This document shows positions 53,450-62,530 of a stretch of 64,000 nt of DNA, in pieces. The position numbers and the translations under genes are program-made. Origin of the DNA: UKL13-2 sp038321965 (GTDB taxonomy: Bacteria > Pseudomonadota > Gammaproteobacteria > Burkholderiales > Usitatibacteraceae); the NCBI GenBank assembly GCA_038321965.1, contig JBBQFL010000023.1, positions 4,626-68,625 of the forward strand. The letters are read 5' to 3'. The notes under the pieces were generated by a model. The model saw only the letters and a list, made by a program, of their open reading frames with translations, ran no database searches and was not told the DNA's origin. Each line of letters opens with the position of its first letter. The stretch's first letter is position 1.

Positions 53450-54385
53450 ATGCCCCAGTTTAGAAAGTTAGGCCGAATATTTCATCTAGAGCCATCTTTG
53501 CAGCGATCGACTACTCATGCACAGGTGCCAACGGTATTTGTTAAAGAAGATGTTGTGCGGGTTTATTTTGCCGCACGCGGCACCGACGGCAAAAGCTATC
53601 CAGCGTACGTAGACTTGGCCCGCGAGGACCTAACCAAAATCGTGAATGTTCACGAACAGCCGATAATCTGTCTCGGTAAGCCGGGAACGTTCGATGACGA
53701 GGGCATTATGCCTGCATGCGCGATCACGCATGGCGAAGAAATTTGGATGTATTACAGCGGGTGGAATCAGCGCGTTACGGTTCCATATCACAACTCGACC
53801 GGCTTGGCGGTAAGTCGTGACGGCGGAAACTCATTCAGTAGGATGTTTGAGGGGCCGATTCTGGATCGAACACCGTCCGAGCCGTATATCGCAGTCACGC
53901 CTTCGATTATTCGCGACAACGATACATGGCGTTGTTGGTACATCTCGGGATTGAGATGGGAGAAAATTGGCGACAGGTTTGAGCCTGTGTACGTCATCAA
54001 ATATGCCACGTCAAAAAACGGAATCGATTGGGTACGACTGAATGCGACTTGCATTCCGCAGGCCCACCCGCTTGAGGCGTTTTCCCACCCTACTGTCATT
54101 CGGTACGGGGGGAAATTCCATATGTGGTACTGCTACCGTCATAGCAGGGATTATCGCGACGGAGAGGGTAGCTACCAAATCGGGTACGGTGTGTCGGACG
54201 ACGGCACTACGTGGTCGAGAAAGGACGCAGAAGCGGGGATATTGCCGACAGAATCAGGCTGGGATTCGACTATGCAATGCTATCCTTCTGTGATCCAGAT
54301 AGATCATCAGATCTACATGTTCTACAACGGGAACGGATTCGGGCAATCGGGAATTGGCTTGGCGGTGCTAGAGCGCTGGGAATAG
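53450..54385 (+). CDS. Five-bladed beta-propeller protein (GH43/GH130-like)
   Basis: 311 aa with repeated blade motifs: YFAARGTDGKSYPAYVDL, GIMPACAITHGEEIWMYYSGW, TGLAVSRDGGNSFSR, CWYISGLRWE, MWYCYRHS, GYGVSDDGTTWSRKD, MFYNGNGFGQSGIGLAVL. Acidic residues in FDDEGIMPA and others sit where the glycoside hydrolase/phosphorylase families carry catalytic acids. No signal peptide, so it is cytoplasmic; it may bind or phosphorolyse a glycan precursor rather than act as a secreted hydrolase. Located between oxygenase and acyltransferase genes on the same strand. Confidence 0.82.
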   Translation: MPQFRKLGRIFHLEPSLQRSTTHAQVPTVFVKEDVVRVYFAARGTDGKSYPAYVDLAREDLTKIVNVHEQPIICLGKPGTFDDEGIMPACAITHGEEIWMYYSGWNQRVTVPYHNSTGLAVSRDGGNSFSRMFEGPILDRTPSEPYIAVTPSIIRDNDTWRCWYISGLRWEKIGDRFEPVYVIKYATSKNGIDWVRLNATCIPQAHPLEAFSHPTVIRYGGKFHMWYCYRHSRDYRDGEGSYQIGYGVSDDGTTWSRKDAEAGILPTESGWDSTMQCYPSVIQIDHQIYMFYNGNGFGQSGIGLAVLERWE

Positions 54386-54484
54386 TGGGCCGGTTCGGTC
54401 CCACATTGTGCGGCATACTCCTTCCGGTCCACCGACTTGTGGTTCGGCTTCGAAAGCGACTTGTGATTTTGAGAGTAATGTGAA

Positions 54485-55147
54485 ATGAAAAAACTCGTTA
54501 TTTTCGGCAACGGACAAACTGCGGAGCTTGTGTGTGCAATGTTCCGTTATGACGGCAATCGTGAACCGGTCGCGTTTGCGGTCGACCGCGAGTATATTTC
54601 TGCACCCGAAATTTTAGGGTTGCCAGTGGTTCCAACTGATGAACTAATCAACCGGTTTCCGCCTGATGAATGTGATGCGTTTGTCGCGGTGAGCTATACA
54701 AAAGTAAACCAACTTCGGTACGCCAAAACCACGCTGCTGAGGTCGCTTGGTTATCGTCTCGCAACCTATGTGTCGAGCAGAGCGACAACTTTTCCGGACT
54801 TAAAGGTCGGTGAAAACTGTTTGATTCTGGAAGACAACACGATTCAGCCGTTCGTTTCGATTGGAGATAATGTGTTTATGTGGAGCGGCAATCACATCGG
54901 TCACCACACCAACATTGGTAGCAACTGTTTCATCGCTTCGCATGTCGTCATCTCCGGTTCGGTAACGATCGGTGATTTCACCTTCATCGGCGTTAATGCC
55001 ACGATTCGCGACAACGTTAGGGTCGGTAAATCTAACGTGATCGGTGCAGGCTGCCTGATACTGAAAGACACATTCGACTTGAACGTTTTCATCGCCAGCG
55101 GCGACGAGCCCTCCAAGGTGCCGAGTAACCGGCTACGAGGAATCTGA
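54485..55147 (+). CDS. NeuD/PglD-like sugar O- or N-acyltransferase
   Basis: 220 aa. An N-terminal nucleotide-sugar-binding fold (MKKLVIFGNGQTAELVCAMF) is followed by a left-handed beta-helix of hexapeptide repeats (about 95-200: GENCLILEDNTIQPFVSIGD, GHHTNIGSNCFIASHVVISG, GKSNVIGAGCLILKD). The catalytic His is probably in GNHIGHH. It transfers an acyl group from acyl-CoA to a hydroxyl or to the amine made by the DegT aminotransferase encoded at 58324. ATG 54485 lies 3 bases after an in-frame-unrelated TGA. Tail-to-tail with the methyltransferase gene on the other strand. Confidence 0.9.
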   Translation: MKKLVIFGNGQTAELVCAMFRYDGNREPVAFAVDREYISAPEILGLPVVPTDELINRFPPDECDAFVAVSYTKVNQLRYAKTTLLRSLGYRLATYVSSRATTFPDLKVGENCLILEDNTIQPFVSIGDNVFMWSGNHIGHHTNIGSNCFIASHVVISGSVTIGDFTFIGVNATIRDNVRVGKSNVIGAGCLILKDTFDLNVFIASGDEPSKVPSNRLRGI

Positions 55148-55155
55148 ATGATACG

Positions 55156-55917
55156 TTAGTCGTTCGCCTCTACAACTTTTCTGGAACATACCAGATAAAT
55201 GCTGGCGCAGAGGTCCGGATAGATCATACCCAACTGATAACAGCCGTCTAGATAATCATTGCCAATGATTCCTGTGGCGAGTAATTTGTCGAACTGGAAA
55301 TTAGCGAACGGCTTAAAAAACACCCCACCGCGCTGCGTGATCTCCAAGCCGGCGATGCGGGCTTCACGCTCTAGTGTGTCCAGTGAGTACGTGCAACGGT
55401 GGCCGTGGTCTTTCTCGCCTTCGGTGACGGCAGCATTATGGGGAATGAGCCCCATTTTCACGGCAATCTGTCGAGAGGGCGCGTTTGCATTTGGTGTCAC
55501 CAAAAAGAGGCTGCCTCCCTTGGCAAGCCAACCCTTCACTCGACGCAGAACAAGAACCGGGTCATCGAGATGTTCCAGCGTATGCATCAGAAAAATTGCG
55601 TCGAAGCTCTCCTCCAAAGTCACAGTTTCAAAATAGCCCTGAATAAATTGCACGTTTCCACCGACGTTTTGCTTTGCTTCCTCTAGCAGCTCGCTTGACC
55701 CCTCGACGACCGTAACGTGATCGAAGTGGGGAACAATTTTCTTTGTGAACTCTCCCTTGTAGCAGCCGAGCTCCAATGCGCGGCCGCCGCGAAAAAGGGG
55801 CGAGAACGACTTAACCATGTAGTCGCGAAGGATGTAGTCAAAGTCGTAGGCGTACTTTCGTTCGTCGGTGTCTTGAAACTCGCTGTTTAAATCGCGCGGC
55901 GTAGTTGCCTGTCCCAT
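55156..55917 (-). CDS. Class I SAM-dependent methyltransferase
   Basis: 253 aa: ALELGCYKGEFTKKI (motif I), VTVVEGSSELLEEAKQN, AIFLMHTLEHLDDPVLVLRRVKGWL. The listed start is ATG 55917 (MGQATTPRDLN), 7 bp after the upstream oxygenase stop; the frame extends upstream to 56091 but would overlap that gene heavily. Last gene of the leftward DegT-WbqC-TylF-like-PhyH-methyltransferase operon, so glycan or sugar-substituent methylation is likely. Confidence 0.87.
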   Translation of the reverse strand: MGQATTPRDLNSEFQDTDERKYAYDFDYILRDYMVKSFSPLFRGGRALELGCYKGEFTKKIVPHFDHVTVVEGSSELLEEAKQNVGGNVQFIQGYFETVTLEESFDAIFLMHTLEHLDDPVLVLRRVKGWLAKGGSLFLVTPNANAPSRQIAVKMGLIPHNAAVTEGEKDHGHRCTYSLDTLEREARIAGLEITQRGGVFFKPFANFQFDKLLATGIIGNDYLDGCYQLGMIYPDLCASIYLVCSRKVVEAND

Positions 55918-55924
55918 TTCGCTG

Positions 55925-56740
55925 CTAACCCTGTCCTGACCTGTACATACGCTTCTCCGGAGGCTGGTACCATTCGTCAAGTGTGGCAGGTGTTCTAGCG
56001 TTATAGCCAAGTACCTGCCGCAAGAATGGTGAAAAATCCTCTCCCTTGCCATAGCCAAGGGCGCGCGGGTAGTCAAATTGTTGTTTGACAAATGGGCGGC
56101 AGAACATTGGCGTCACCGATCTGCGCGGTTTATTTGTATCGTTGTCCCCGCCAGCGTGCCAAAGATTCGAATTGAACATCAAGATACTTCCCGGAGGTCC
56201 AAGCGCTCGTTGTGCAGTGGCATAGAACTCTTCTTTGGTTGGCTTGTTCTCCAGATTGTGCGCGCCGGGCATCAGAAATGTCGCGCCGTTCTGCTCTGTA
56301 AATTCATCAAACATGACCAACGTGTTGAGAAGTAACGGCAACCCTCCGGAGTAGGAACGGATATCGCGGTGGATTTCATGCGCGTAGGATCTACTGTGTG
56401 CTGAATTGATCGCCCCTCCAAACGAATTCAGAATGTACTGCCCTCCGAAATACCGCTCGATATATGGCTTGATTGGCATCACTTCAAGGTAATCCATGAA
56501 ACTCTCACCAATTCCAATCAAATGATGCACTGTGAATTCAGTATTGACGCCAATTCCGTTCTTAAGCTGAATTTCTCTGCAAATGTGGTACGCCGTTTGG
56601 ATATCATCGATCATTCGATCGAGGAGGTCTTGTTTGATTGCCTCTTCGAATATCACCCACCCCCGCGATATCATCAAAGCGTCGAACTCTTCCAAGCTCA
56701 TAGTGGGTACTCGCGGTTCGTTGCTTGCGGCAGAATTCAT
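55925..56740 (-). CDS. PhyH-like Fe(II)/2-oxoglutarate-dependent oxygenase, second copy
   Basis: 271 aa. Iron ligands are visible as His and Asp in HEIHRDIRS and the distal His in NSNLWHAGGDN; the co-substrate Arg is probably in PRRSVTPMFCRPF. NGATFLMPGAHN is typical of the phytanoyl-CoA dioxygenase family. It is only distantly similar to the enzyme encoded at 52495, so not a recent duplicate. Four bases separate it from the upstream TylF-like gene, and 7 from the downstream methyltransferase. Confidence 0.88.
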   Translation of the reverse strand: MNSAASNEPRVPTMSLEEFDALMISRGWVIFEEAIKQDLLDRMIDDIQTAYHICREIQLKNGIGVNTEFTVHHLIGIGESFMDYLEVMPIKPYIERYFGGQYILNSFGGAINSAHSRSYAHEIHRDIRSYSGGLPLLLNTLVMFDEFTEQNGATFLMPGAHNLENKPTKEEFYATAQRALGPPGSILMFNSNLWHAGGDNDTNKPRRSVTPMFCRPFVKQQFDYPRALGYGKGEDFSPFLRQVLGYNARTPATLDEWYQPPEKRMYRSGQG

Positions 56741-56744
56741 GCTA

Positions 56745-57527
56745 CTAGCCCTTGATCGTCACGATGGCCTTTGAGGGATAGAGTTCGCACTTTTCTATCG
56801 TGTATTCACCGCGAGTGAACACCTCTTTAAATGCGATCGCCTCACCGGGCGACTCTTTCCAGGTCAATTCGTCGAGCAAAATCACGCTACCCGGAACAAG
56901 GTGGGGCTTGATTGCGGTAAGTGCTGCAGCGGTTGGCTTATACAGCCCCATATCAAAGTATGCGAGTGCCACAATTGTTTCTGGATGATCCGCGAAATAC
57001 TTGGGCGCAGTTTTGACCACATCACCCTCTACCAATTGGTGTGTGCCGCTGATGTGACCTAGAACATTATTGCCCTCGTGTACTGCAAGCAACTCTGCTA
57101 GATAATCCTTGTAGCCAGACGATGTGGAGTAGGAATGCTCCACCCACACTTCGCTGTCTTTATCCTCGGTAGACGGTTTTGTGTACCCAGAAAACGTATC
57201 AAACCCGACGATTACTCGCTGCTTGTTGAAAGGTTCATGAATCGCGCGCAGATTTTCCAGGAGTACAAGATTCTGTCCCCACCACGTGCCGAACTCCATC
57301 AATGCACCTGGAATTGATTTAATCCGCTCGTAAAGCTGGTTCATTACAAGGTACTTGACAAGCAGTGAACCCCGCGTGTACATGCCGAGATTAAAAAGAA
57401 GATCCTCCAGCGGCAGGGGACTGCTTCTAAAGAGTTCCTCAAGTTTGTCCCGGTTGCTGATTTGGGCCTTGGTTGCCGTCGTTTCCGTCTGGAAAGAGGC
57501 CATCTGTTGTTTCGTTGTGCGCTTCAT
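56745..57527 (-). CDS. TylF/MycF-like O-methyltransferase
   Basis: 260 aa. The fold markers are LMEFGTWWGQNLVLLENL (SAM motif), VIVGFDTFSGYT, ALAYFDMGLYKPTAAAL and SVILLDELTWKESPGEA. Asp-Glu/Asp residues there correspond to the Mg2+ site of macrolide sugar O-methyltransferases of the TylF/MycF group. It probably O-methylates a deoxy- or amino-sugar. Good ATG at 57527; 91 bp after the wbqC-like gene. Confidence 0.82.
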   Translation of the reverse strand: MKRTTKQQMASFQTETTATKAQISNRDKLEELFRSSPLPLEDLLFNLGMYTRGSLLVKYLVMNQLYERIKSIPGALMEFGTWWGQNLVLLENLRAIHEPFNKQRVIVGFDTFSGYTKPSTEDKDSEVWVEHSYSTSSGYKDYLAELLAVHEGNNVLGHISGTHQLVEGDVVKTAPKYFADHPETIVALAYFDMGLYKPTAAALTAIKPHLVPGSVILLDELTWKESPGEAIAFKEVFTRGEYTIEKCELYPSKAIVTIKG

Positions 57528-57618
57528 GCGGATTCGTCGCTGGAGAATGGGGAAGAAGTATAACTGCGGGATTGCCTAGTGGGGTATTGCCAGGCGTGAT
57601 TTATCGCATACAGCAGCG

Positions 57619-58320
57619 CTATTCATAGTGGAACGCCTTAAGCAACTTGCGAGTCCCTTCCACACCGTTATGCATGAGAACATCTAACGTCGAAAGAAAA
57701 GGTAAGTGTTCGTTTGAGCTTTGACGGTAGCTGGTCTGCATGGGGCGGAGGAACTTGAGCTCGATTCCAGCACGAGAAAACCTGTTTCGATCATATAACT
57801 CTGTGCCGCCAATCGGATTGATATAGACCAAGGCACTTTCGCGCCTGCAAATATCCAATATACGATCCTGCCCATGTAACGTCGCATTTGCATAGACTCT
57901 CGACGTTGGGACAATCTCGGTCTCGATTGGTAGGAGCCTAGCAATCGACGTGATGCTGTGGAGCAAATACTCATCGAGCTTTAGAGTATCAAAGTAAACA
58001 ATGTCTTCGACCGTCGACAGTACTTCCAGATAGTACGGTGCCTTCAAGTAGGCCTGTTGGATGGTGCGCATTAACTTCTCTGACCAATCCGAGTCTGCGA
58101 CAATATCCAAGTCGCAAATGCGCTTGTTTTGGCTGGCCCTACGAAGCGGCACGGTAAATAAATGAGCTTTGCCGTTGAGCAAGATACGATTTCGATTGAT
58201 CCAACCGCGGTTAATGAAATTCACATCATCGAACACGACAAACTTATCTACTGACGACAATAGCTGGAAGTAACCGATGTAAGGCAAAAAGTACGGCTGC
58301 ATTACGGCTATTGAACTCAC
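57619..58320 (-). CDS. WbqC family protein
   Basis: 233 aa. N-terminal IAVMQPYFLPYIGYFQLL and DKFVVFDDVNFINRGWINRNRI are diagnostic for WbqC. PIGGTELYDRNRF lies in the C-terminal half. The family accompanies DegT aminotransferases and acyltransferases in O-antigen/capsule loci and is thought to attach an amino-acid-like or acyl group to an amino sugar; biochemical proof is limited. Start is GTG at 58320, 3 bases after the aminotransferase stop, so translation is coupled. Confidence 0.92.
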   Translation of the reverse strand: MSSIAVMQPYFLPYIGYFQLLSSVDKFVVFDDVNFINRGWINRNRILLNGKAHLFTVPLRRASQNKRICDLDIVADSDWSEKLMRTIQQAYLKAPYYLEVLSTVEDIVYFDTLKLDEYLLHSITSIARLLPIETEIVPTSRVYANATLHGQDRILDICRRESALVYINPIGGTELYDRNRFSRAGIELKFLRPMQTSYRQSSNEHLPFLSTLDVLMHNGVEGTRKLLKAFHYE

Positions 58321-58323
58321 CGT

Positions 58324-59454
58324 CTAGTTGCCCGCGCGTACGATCTGGATTATCCCATTCACTGATTCGTCGGAAAGCGCCGGGTAAATCGGGAGGCACA
58401 GAATCTGGCTTGCGGCTGCCGTGGCCACCGGCAAGTTGGACGGTGCGGATGACGGCAAGTCGCAGTACATAGGGAATGTGCTGATTAGCGGGTAGAAGTA
58501 ACGTCTGGTGAAAATGTCGTGACTTAGCAGGACCGTATAGAGCTCATCTCGACGAAGAGAATATTCTGGGCCAACCAAAACGGGAAAATACGAGTAGTTT
58601 GGTTGGCTCTCTAGCCCTTGCGGAAGGCACCGAATGCCTGGTACAGCGACCAAGCCCTCTCGATACATTGCATCGATGGCACCACGTCGCTTGATATTGC
58701 CGGCTAGACCCTTAAGTTGCAATAGGCCTAGCGCTGACGAGACCTCGTTTAGTTTTCCGTTGATGCCCGCAGCAACAACTGTTGTCTCGTTAACAAACCC
58801 GAAGTTCTTCAGGTTGTCAATATGGTTTTTTGTTTCTGCATCTCGAGAGACGATCGCCCCCCCTTCAAACGTATTGAAAACCTTAGTGGCATGGAAGCTC
58901 AATACGGAGAGGTCCCCATGGTTTAAGACAGTTCCACAATGACAGTTGACTCCGAAGGCATGAGCTGCGTCATAAATGACTTTTAGCTTGTGCTGAGCAG
59001 CTATTTTTTCGATGGCATCGACATCGCAGGGATGCCCGTAACAATGCACCGGCATGATCGCTGTCGTGCGCGCGGTGATAGCCGCGGCTATTTTGGCCGG
59101 ATTCATGTTCAGCGTAATTGGGTCGATGTCTACAAAGACTGGCGAAATCCCATTCCACAAGAGAGAGTGCGCTGTCGCCACAAATGAAAAGGGCGTGGTT
59201 ATGACCTCGCCTGAGATCTTCAGAGCCTGAAGGGCAGTAATGAGTGCGATAGTTCCGTTTGAAAACAACGATATATGTTGAACACCAAGGTGCTCACACA
59301 AGGCCTTTTCGAGCTGTTCATGAAACGGCCCGCCGTTGGTGAGAATTCGGCTTTCCCAAATCTGTTCCAACAGGGGGATAAAGTCTGCCAAGGGAGGCAG
59401 ACTAGGTTGGGTTACGTAAACAGGCATATTTTGATCGAAATGACTCTTTGACAT
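58324..59454 (-). CDS. DegT/DnrJ/EryC1 family nucleotide-sugar aminotransferase
   Basis: 376 aa PLP enzyme. N-terminal LTNGGPFHEQLEKALCEHLGV and SLFSNGTIALITALQAL (phosphate loop), TTPFSFVATAHSLLWNG, Asp in IYDAAHAFGV, and the Schiff-base Lys in SFHATKVFNTFEGG. The C-terminal segment TRRYFYPLI is the family's active-site loop. It aminates a keto-sugar nucleotide; with WbqC and the NeuD-like acyltransferase it would give an N-acylated amino-deoxy sugar. Start ATG 59454. First gene of the leftward operon. Confidence 0.93.
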   Translation of the reverse strand: MSKSHFDQNMPVYVTQPSLPPLADFIPLLEQIWESRILTNGGPFHEQLEKALCEHLGVQHISLFSNGTIALITALQALKISGEVITTPFSFVATAHSLLWNGISPVFVDIDPITLNMNPAKIAAAITARTTAIMPVHCYGHPCDVDAIEKIAAQHKLKVIYDAAHAFGVNCHCGTVLNHGDLSVLSFHATKVFNTFEGGAIVSRDAETKNHIDNLKNFGFVNETTVVAAGINGKLNEVSSALGLLQLKGLAGNIKRRGAIDAMYREGLVAVPGIRCLPQGLESQPNYSYFPVLVGPEYSLRRDELYTVLLSHDIFTRRYFYPLISTFPMYCDLPSSAPSNLPVATAAASQILCLPIYPALSDESVNGIIQIVRAGN

Positions 59455-60025
59455 TTTATATAGAGGGTTAACGAGTGCGCCAGGCGCAATCCCTTTGAGC
59501 CTCCGAAAAACGTCCCGTAGTTAGGCGGCTTAGTACTATGAGCAAGTAGCGCCGGCAACTTGTCAGACCGCAACCCACCACAATACGGGACCATCATTTG
59601 CGGCGTGCTCCGCTTCGAACCAGCCATGCGCGTTCTCAGATGCACAAATGCGTTACTTGCCTTTACAATTCGGGGCGCCTATTGGCCATTAGAGAATAAC
59701 TGTCATGACACGAAGGCACCGCTGAGACGACCTGTAGGTGCGTACCATAAACAATTAATCTAAATCAGGTAACAAGCAGTCGTTATACAAGGATCCAGAT
59801 CGGAAAGCGGAAAAATAGTATACAAAAAATTGCGCTGGGTACGCTAATTACAAATACTCGAATGAATAGCAATTCATTTCCTTCAATTCCCTCCCTGCCC
59901 CCCAGTCTCCGAACACCAAACGCGCTATGTCAAGGTGTGGCTTTCACGCAAAGGCCTCCGATAGAATAGCATGTTGGCGTCGCCACTGAGTAGATCGCTT
60001 TCCGAGACCTTGAGAGGATAAGTAC
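59455..60025. promoter_or_regulatory. Divergent intergenic region
   Basis: 571 bp between the leftward aminotransferase operon and the rightward SEC-C/GT41 gene; it must hold promoters for both. An AT-rich stretch at 59740-59880 includes a small palindrome (AATGAAT/ATTCATT around 59861-59878). No gene is supported. Confidence 0.4.
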
Positions 60026-62068
60026 TTGAAACCAGGAAGAAATGATCCGTGCTCCTGTGGCAGCGGCCGAAAATACAAAAAATGCTGTGCTTCCGGAAAG
60101 GCCTTAGTCCCAAGCCCGAACTCGCGCCCGCTGGCTCGTGAAACCGCGTTGACTGGTTGCGGGCCTCCACTGTCAGCGTTTACGCCTGCATTAGCCCTCT
60201 TTAAGGGCGGCAAACTAGCGGAGTCAGAGGCGTGCGTTCGAGAATTGCTAACGCGATTTCCTCAATCGGTAGACGCGTGGCTAGTCTTTGGCCAAACACT
60301 TCGCGCTCAAGGCAAACCGGCTCTGGAAGCTTATAGAAATGCGGCGCGGTTTGGGCCGAACGATGCGGACGCGCATTTCAGGTATGGAGAGGCCCTAGCA
60401 CAATTCGGAAAATCTGTTGAGGCGATGGCGAGCTACCGCACAGCCGTAACAATCGACGCACAGCTAGTCTCTGCTCAACTGGGGATTTGCACGCAATACA
60501 TTGTGAACGGCAAAATTGAGCGCGCGCGGGAACAGGCTGACTTGCTGGAGAAATTTCATCCCTTGAGCGCTGAATCATATGTCGCTCTTGGCCGCGTGAG
60601 CATGGCTATCGGCCATTGCGACGAGGCACTTGATCATTTCAAAAGGGCGTTGACAATTTGCCCAGACTGGCAAAAGGCTTTGCCAATTGCTACCTTAGAA
60701 CATTTAAATCGAGACGGGCGATCAATCAAAGAAAAGCTCTTTTACGCCGGGATGACCGAGAAAGCAGAAGCGCGCGCACGCGAAGACTTTGAAAACGACC
60801 CAAGCGTAGAAAATCATAATTTTTTGTTGATGTGTATGCATGCAAATCCCGAACGTTCTGCTCAGGACTACTTCGAGGAGGCTCGGAAATGGGCCAGTCT
60901 TCACGGAAAAGAGGATTTGCTGCTTAAACAGCCTGCATTTCGCAATGATCAGGAGCCCAACCGGCGCTTGAAAGTAGGCATTCTCGGCGATTACTTCACG
61001 AACAAAATCTGCCTCAATACATTGATCCCATTTTTCAAGCGTTATGATCGAGGGCAGCTAGAAGTCTATTGTTATAACTATGGTGATTCCATGGAAGGTC
61101 TAGCGGGATTAGTCGACCGTTGGCAAAACATTCATCAACACAGCGGCACACAGTTTTTTGATTTGGTGCAGTCTGACAGGATTGACATCATGCTAGACAT
61201 CAACGGACGATTAAAGAATCCACTCTTCTTCCAAACGATGCTTAGGCAACCCGCGCCCATACAGGTGAATTGGTACAACCTGACTGCGACAGTCGGCCAT
61301 CGAGCCTACAACTATCTTATCGCGGATGAGTACTCCATATTGCCGGGAGAGGAAGGTCTTTATGTTGAAAAGATTTTCAAGATGCCTACTGGCACAATCA
61401 CTTCTTGTGACATGCACGAAGCCCCGCCTGAGCCTTCCCCTCTGCCCTGTGAAGAGCGAGGGTTCGTAACCTTCGGTTCTTTTGGCGACTTTTTCAAAGT
61501 AAACGAACGTGTACTCGAGACTTGGGGAAAATTGCTCAATCGCGTCCCTAATTCGCGACTTTACTTGAAGGGGAACTATCTGCAATTTGCGGAGAATCGA
61601 AAGCGAATAACCGATTTCTACCAAACATTGGGGGTTACCAGCGACCGCGTGCTACTAGAAGGCACCTCCGATTACGAACTTATGAAAAAACGTTATGGGA
61701 CTGTTGATATCGCTCTGGATTCTTTCCCTTACAGCGCCGGGTCAACAACGGGAAATGCGCTCTGGCAGGGCGTGCCGGTAATTGCAATTTCAGGAGCCTC
61801 ATGGCGGGAGCGGAATTCGGCATCGATTTTGGCGGGTGCCGGTCTAGTTGAGTTAATAGCAAGCGACGTAGACGATTACATTGAAAAGGCTGTTAGCCTC
61901 GCGAATGATCGGGCTAGAATGCAACGCTATCGCCAAACAATCAGCCGCACAATGTGCGCTTCACCTCAGTGGCAGACGGACGTGTTTGCTCGAAACTTTG
62001 AACGCACTTTGCGCGGCATGTGGCACGATTGGCTGGCTCAGCCAAGCGGCTGCACCTTAAAATCATGA
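60026..62068 (+). CDS. SEC-C / TPR / GT41 (SPINDLY- or OGT-like) glycosyltransferase
   Basis: 680 aa. Residues 1-21 are a SEC-C zinc motif (KPGRNDPCSCGSGRKYKKCC). TPR-like helices span about 55-260. The GT41 catalytic region spans about 310-670, with FGSFGDFFKVNERVLETW, VPNSRLYLKG, RVLLEGTSDYELM, and DIALDSFPYSAGSTTGNALWQGVPV. GT41 enzymes transfer a sugar from UDP/GDP-sugar to Ser/Thr of proteins. The usual NH(P) motif of the first Rossmann lobe is replaced: GDYFTNKICLN has Lys where other members have the conserved His. Start is TTG at 60026 after AGAGGA; the SEC-C motif confirms it. Confidence 0.88.
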   Translation: MKPGRNDPCSCGSGRKYKKCCASGKALVPSPNSRPLARETALTGCGPPLSAFTPALALFKGGKLAESEACVRELLTRFPQSVDAWLVFGQTLRAQGKPALEAYRNAARFGPNDADAHFRYGEALAQFGKSVEAMASYRTAVTIDAQLVSAQLGICTQYIVNGKIERAREQADLLEKFHPLSAESYVALGRVSMAIGHCDEALDHFKRALTICPDWQKALPIATLEHLNRDGRSIKEKLFYAGMTEKAEARAREDFENDPSVENHNFLLMCMHANPERSAQDYFEEARKWASLHGKEDLLLKQPAFRNDQEPNRRLKVGILGDYFTNKICLNTLIPFFKRYDRGQLEVYCYNYGDSMEGLAGLVDRWQNIHQHSGTQFFDLVQSDRIDIMLDINGRLKNPLFFQTMLRQPAPIQVNWYNLTATVGHRAYNYLIADEYSILPGEEGLYVEKIFKMPTGTITSCDMHEAPPEPSPLPCEERGFVTFGSFGDFFKVNERVLETWGKLLNRVPNSRLYLKGNYLQFAENRKRITDFYQTLGVTSDRVLLEGTSDYELMKKRYGTVDIALDSFPYSAGSTTGNALWQGVPVIAISGASWRERNSASILAGAGLVELIASDVDDYIEKAVSLANDRARMQRYRQTISRTMCASPQWQTDVFARNFERTLRGMWHDWLAQPSGCTLKS

Positions 62069-62530
62069 ACATGTGTACCGATAGGAATGCATGCACGTTG
62101 TTTGCGGCGGCGCAAATGCCATGATCAAACATCTAAACGCCACCCTTGAAAGACTGCTGATTATGGAGCGCTTACTTCGTTGCTGCTAAAATATTATGGT
62201 CGATTTCATGTTTGCCCCAGCCCGTTGGAATGGAGTGCGCATGCGCAAATTGGTTGCTACTGACAAATATGGGCGTGATGGATCGCCTACAGTGCTCTTA
62301 GGTCTGCAACCTCGCTTGGCCTCTGGCCATCCACGCGGAATTTCGAGGTTTTTGCAACTTTGTCGGAGCGCCTGCCTCAGGGGATTGCCGAAAGGTCAAA
62401 GCGCGCCTCTCCAATCATGTAAGTGAGCCGGTGCGCGTGTGAACTGTCTTCACTCATCTACATTAGAGAACGGCAGTACAAAGTAAGTCGTCTATTGCAG
62501 ATCGCACTACAATCGAAATCTTGATGACCA
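62069..62530. other. Spacer between the two SEC-C/GT41 genes
   Basis: 462 bp. A 76-codon frame (62196-62426) has no recognisable features. A segment near 62340-62405 reads FEVFATLSERLPQGIAERSK and then stops, which might be a decayed gene end but could not be assigned. Nothing else is supported. Confidence 0.4.

Noticed and set aside
62196..62426. A 76-codon frame between the two GT41 genes
   Set aside because: No family resemblance and no good ribosome site; the spacer has no other coding evidence.
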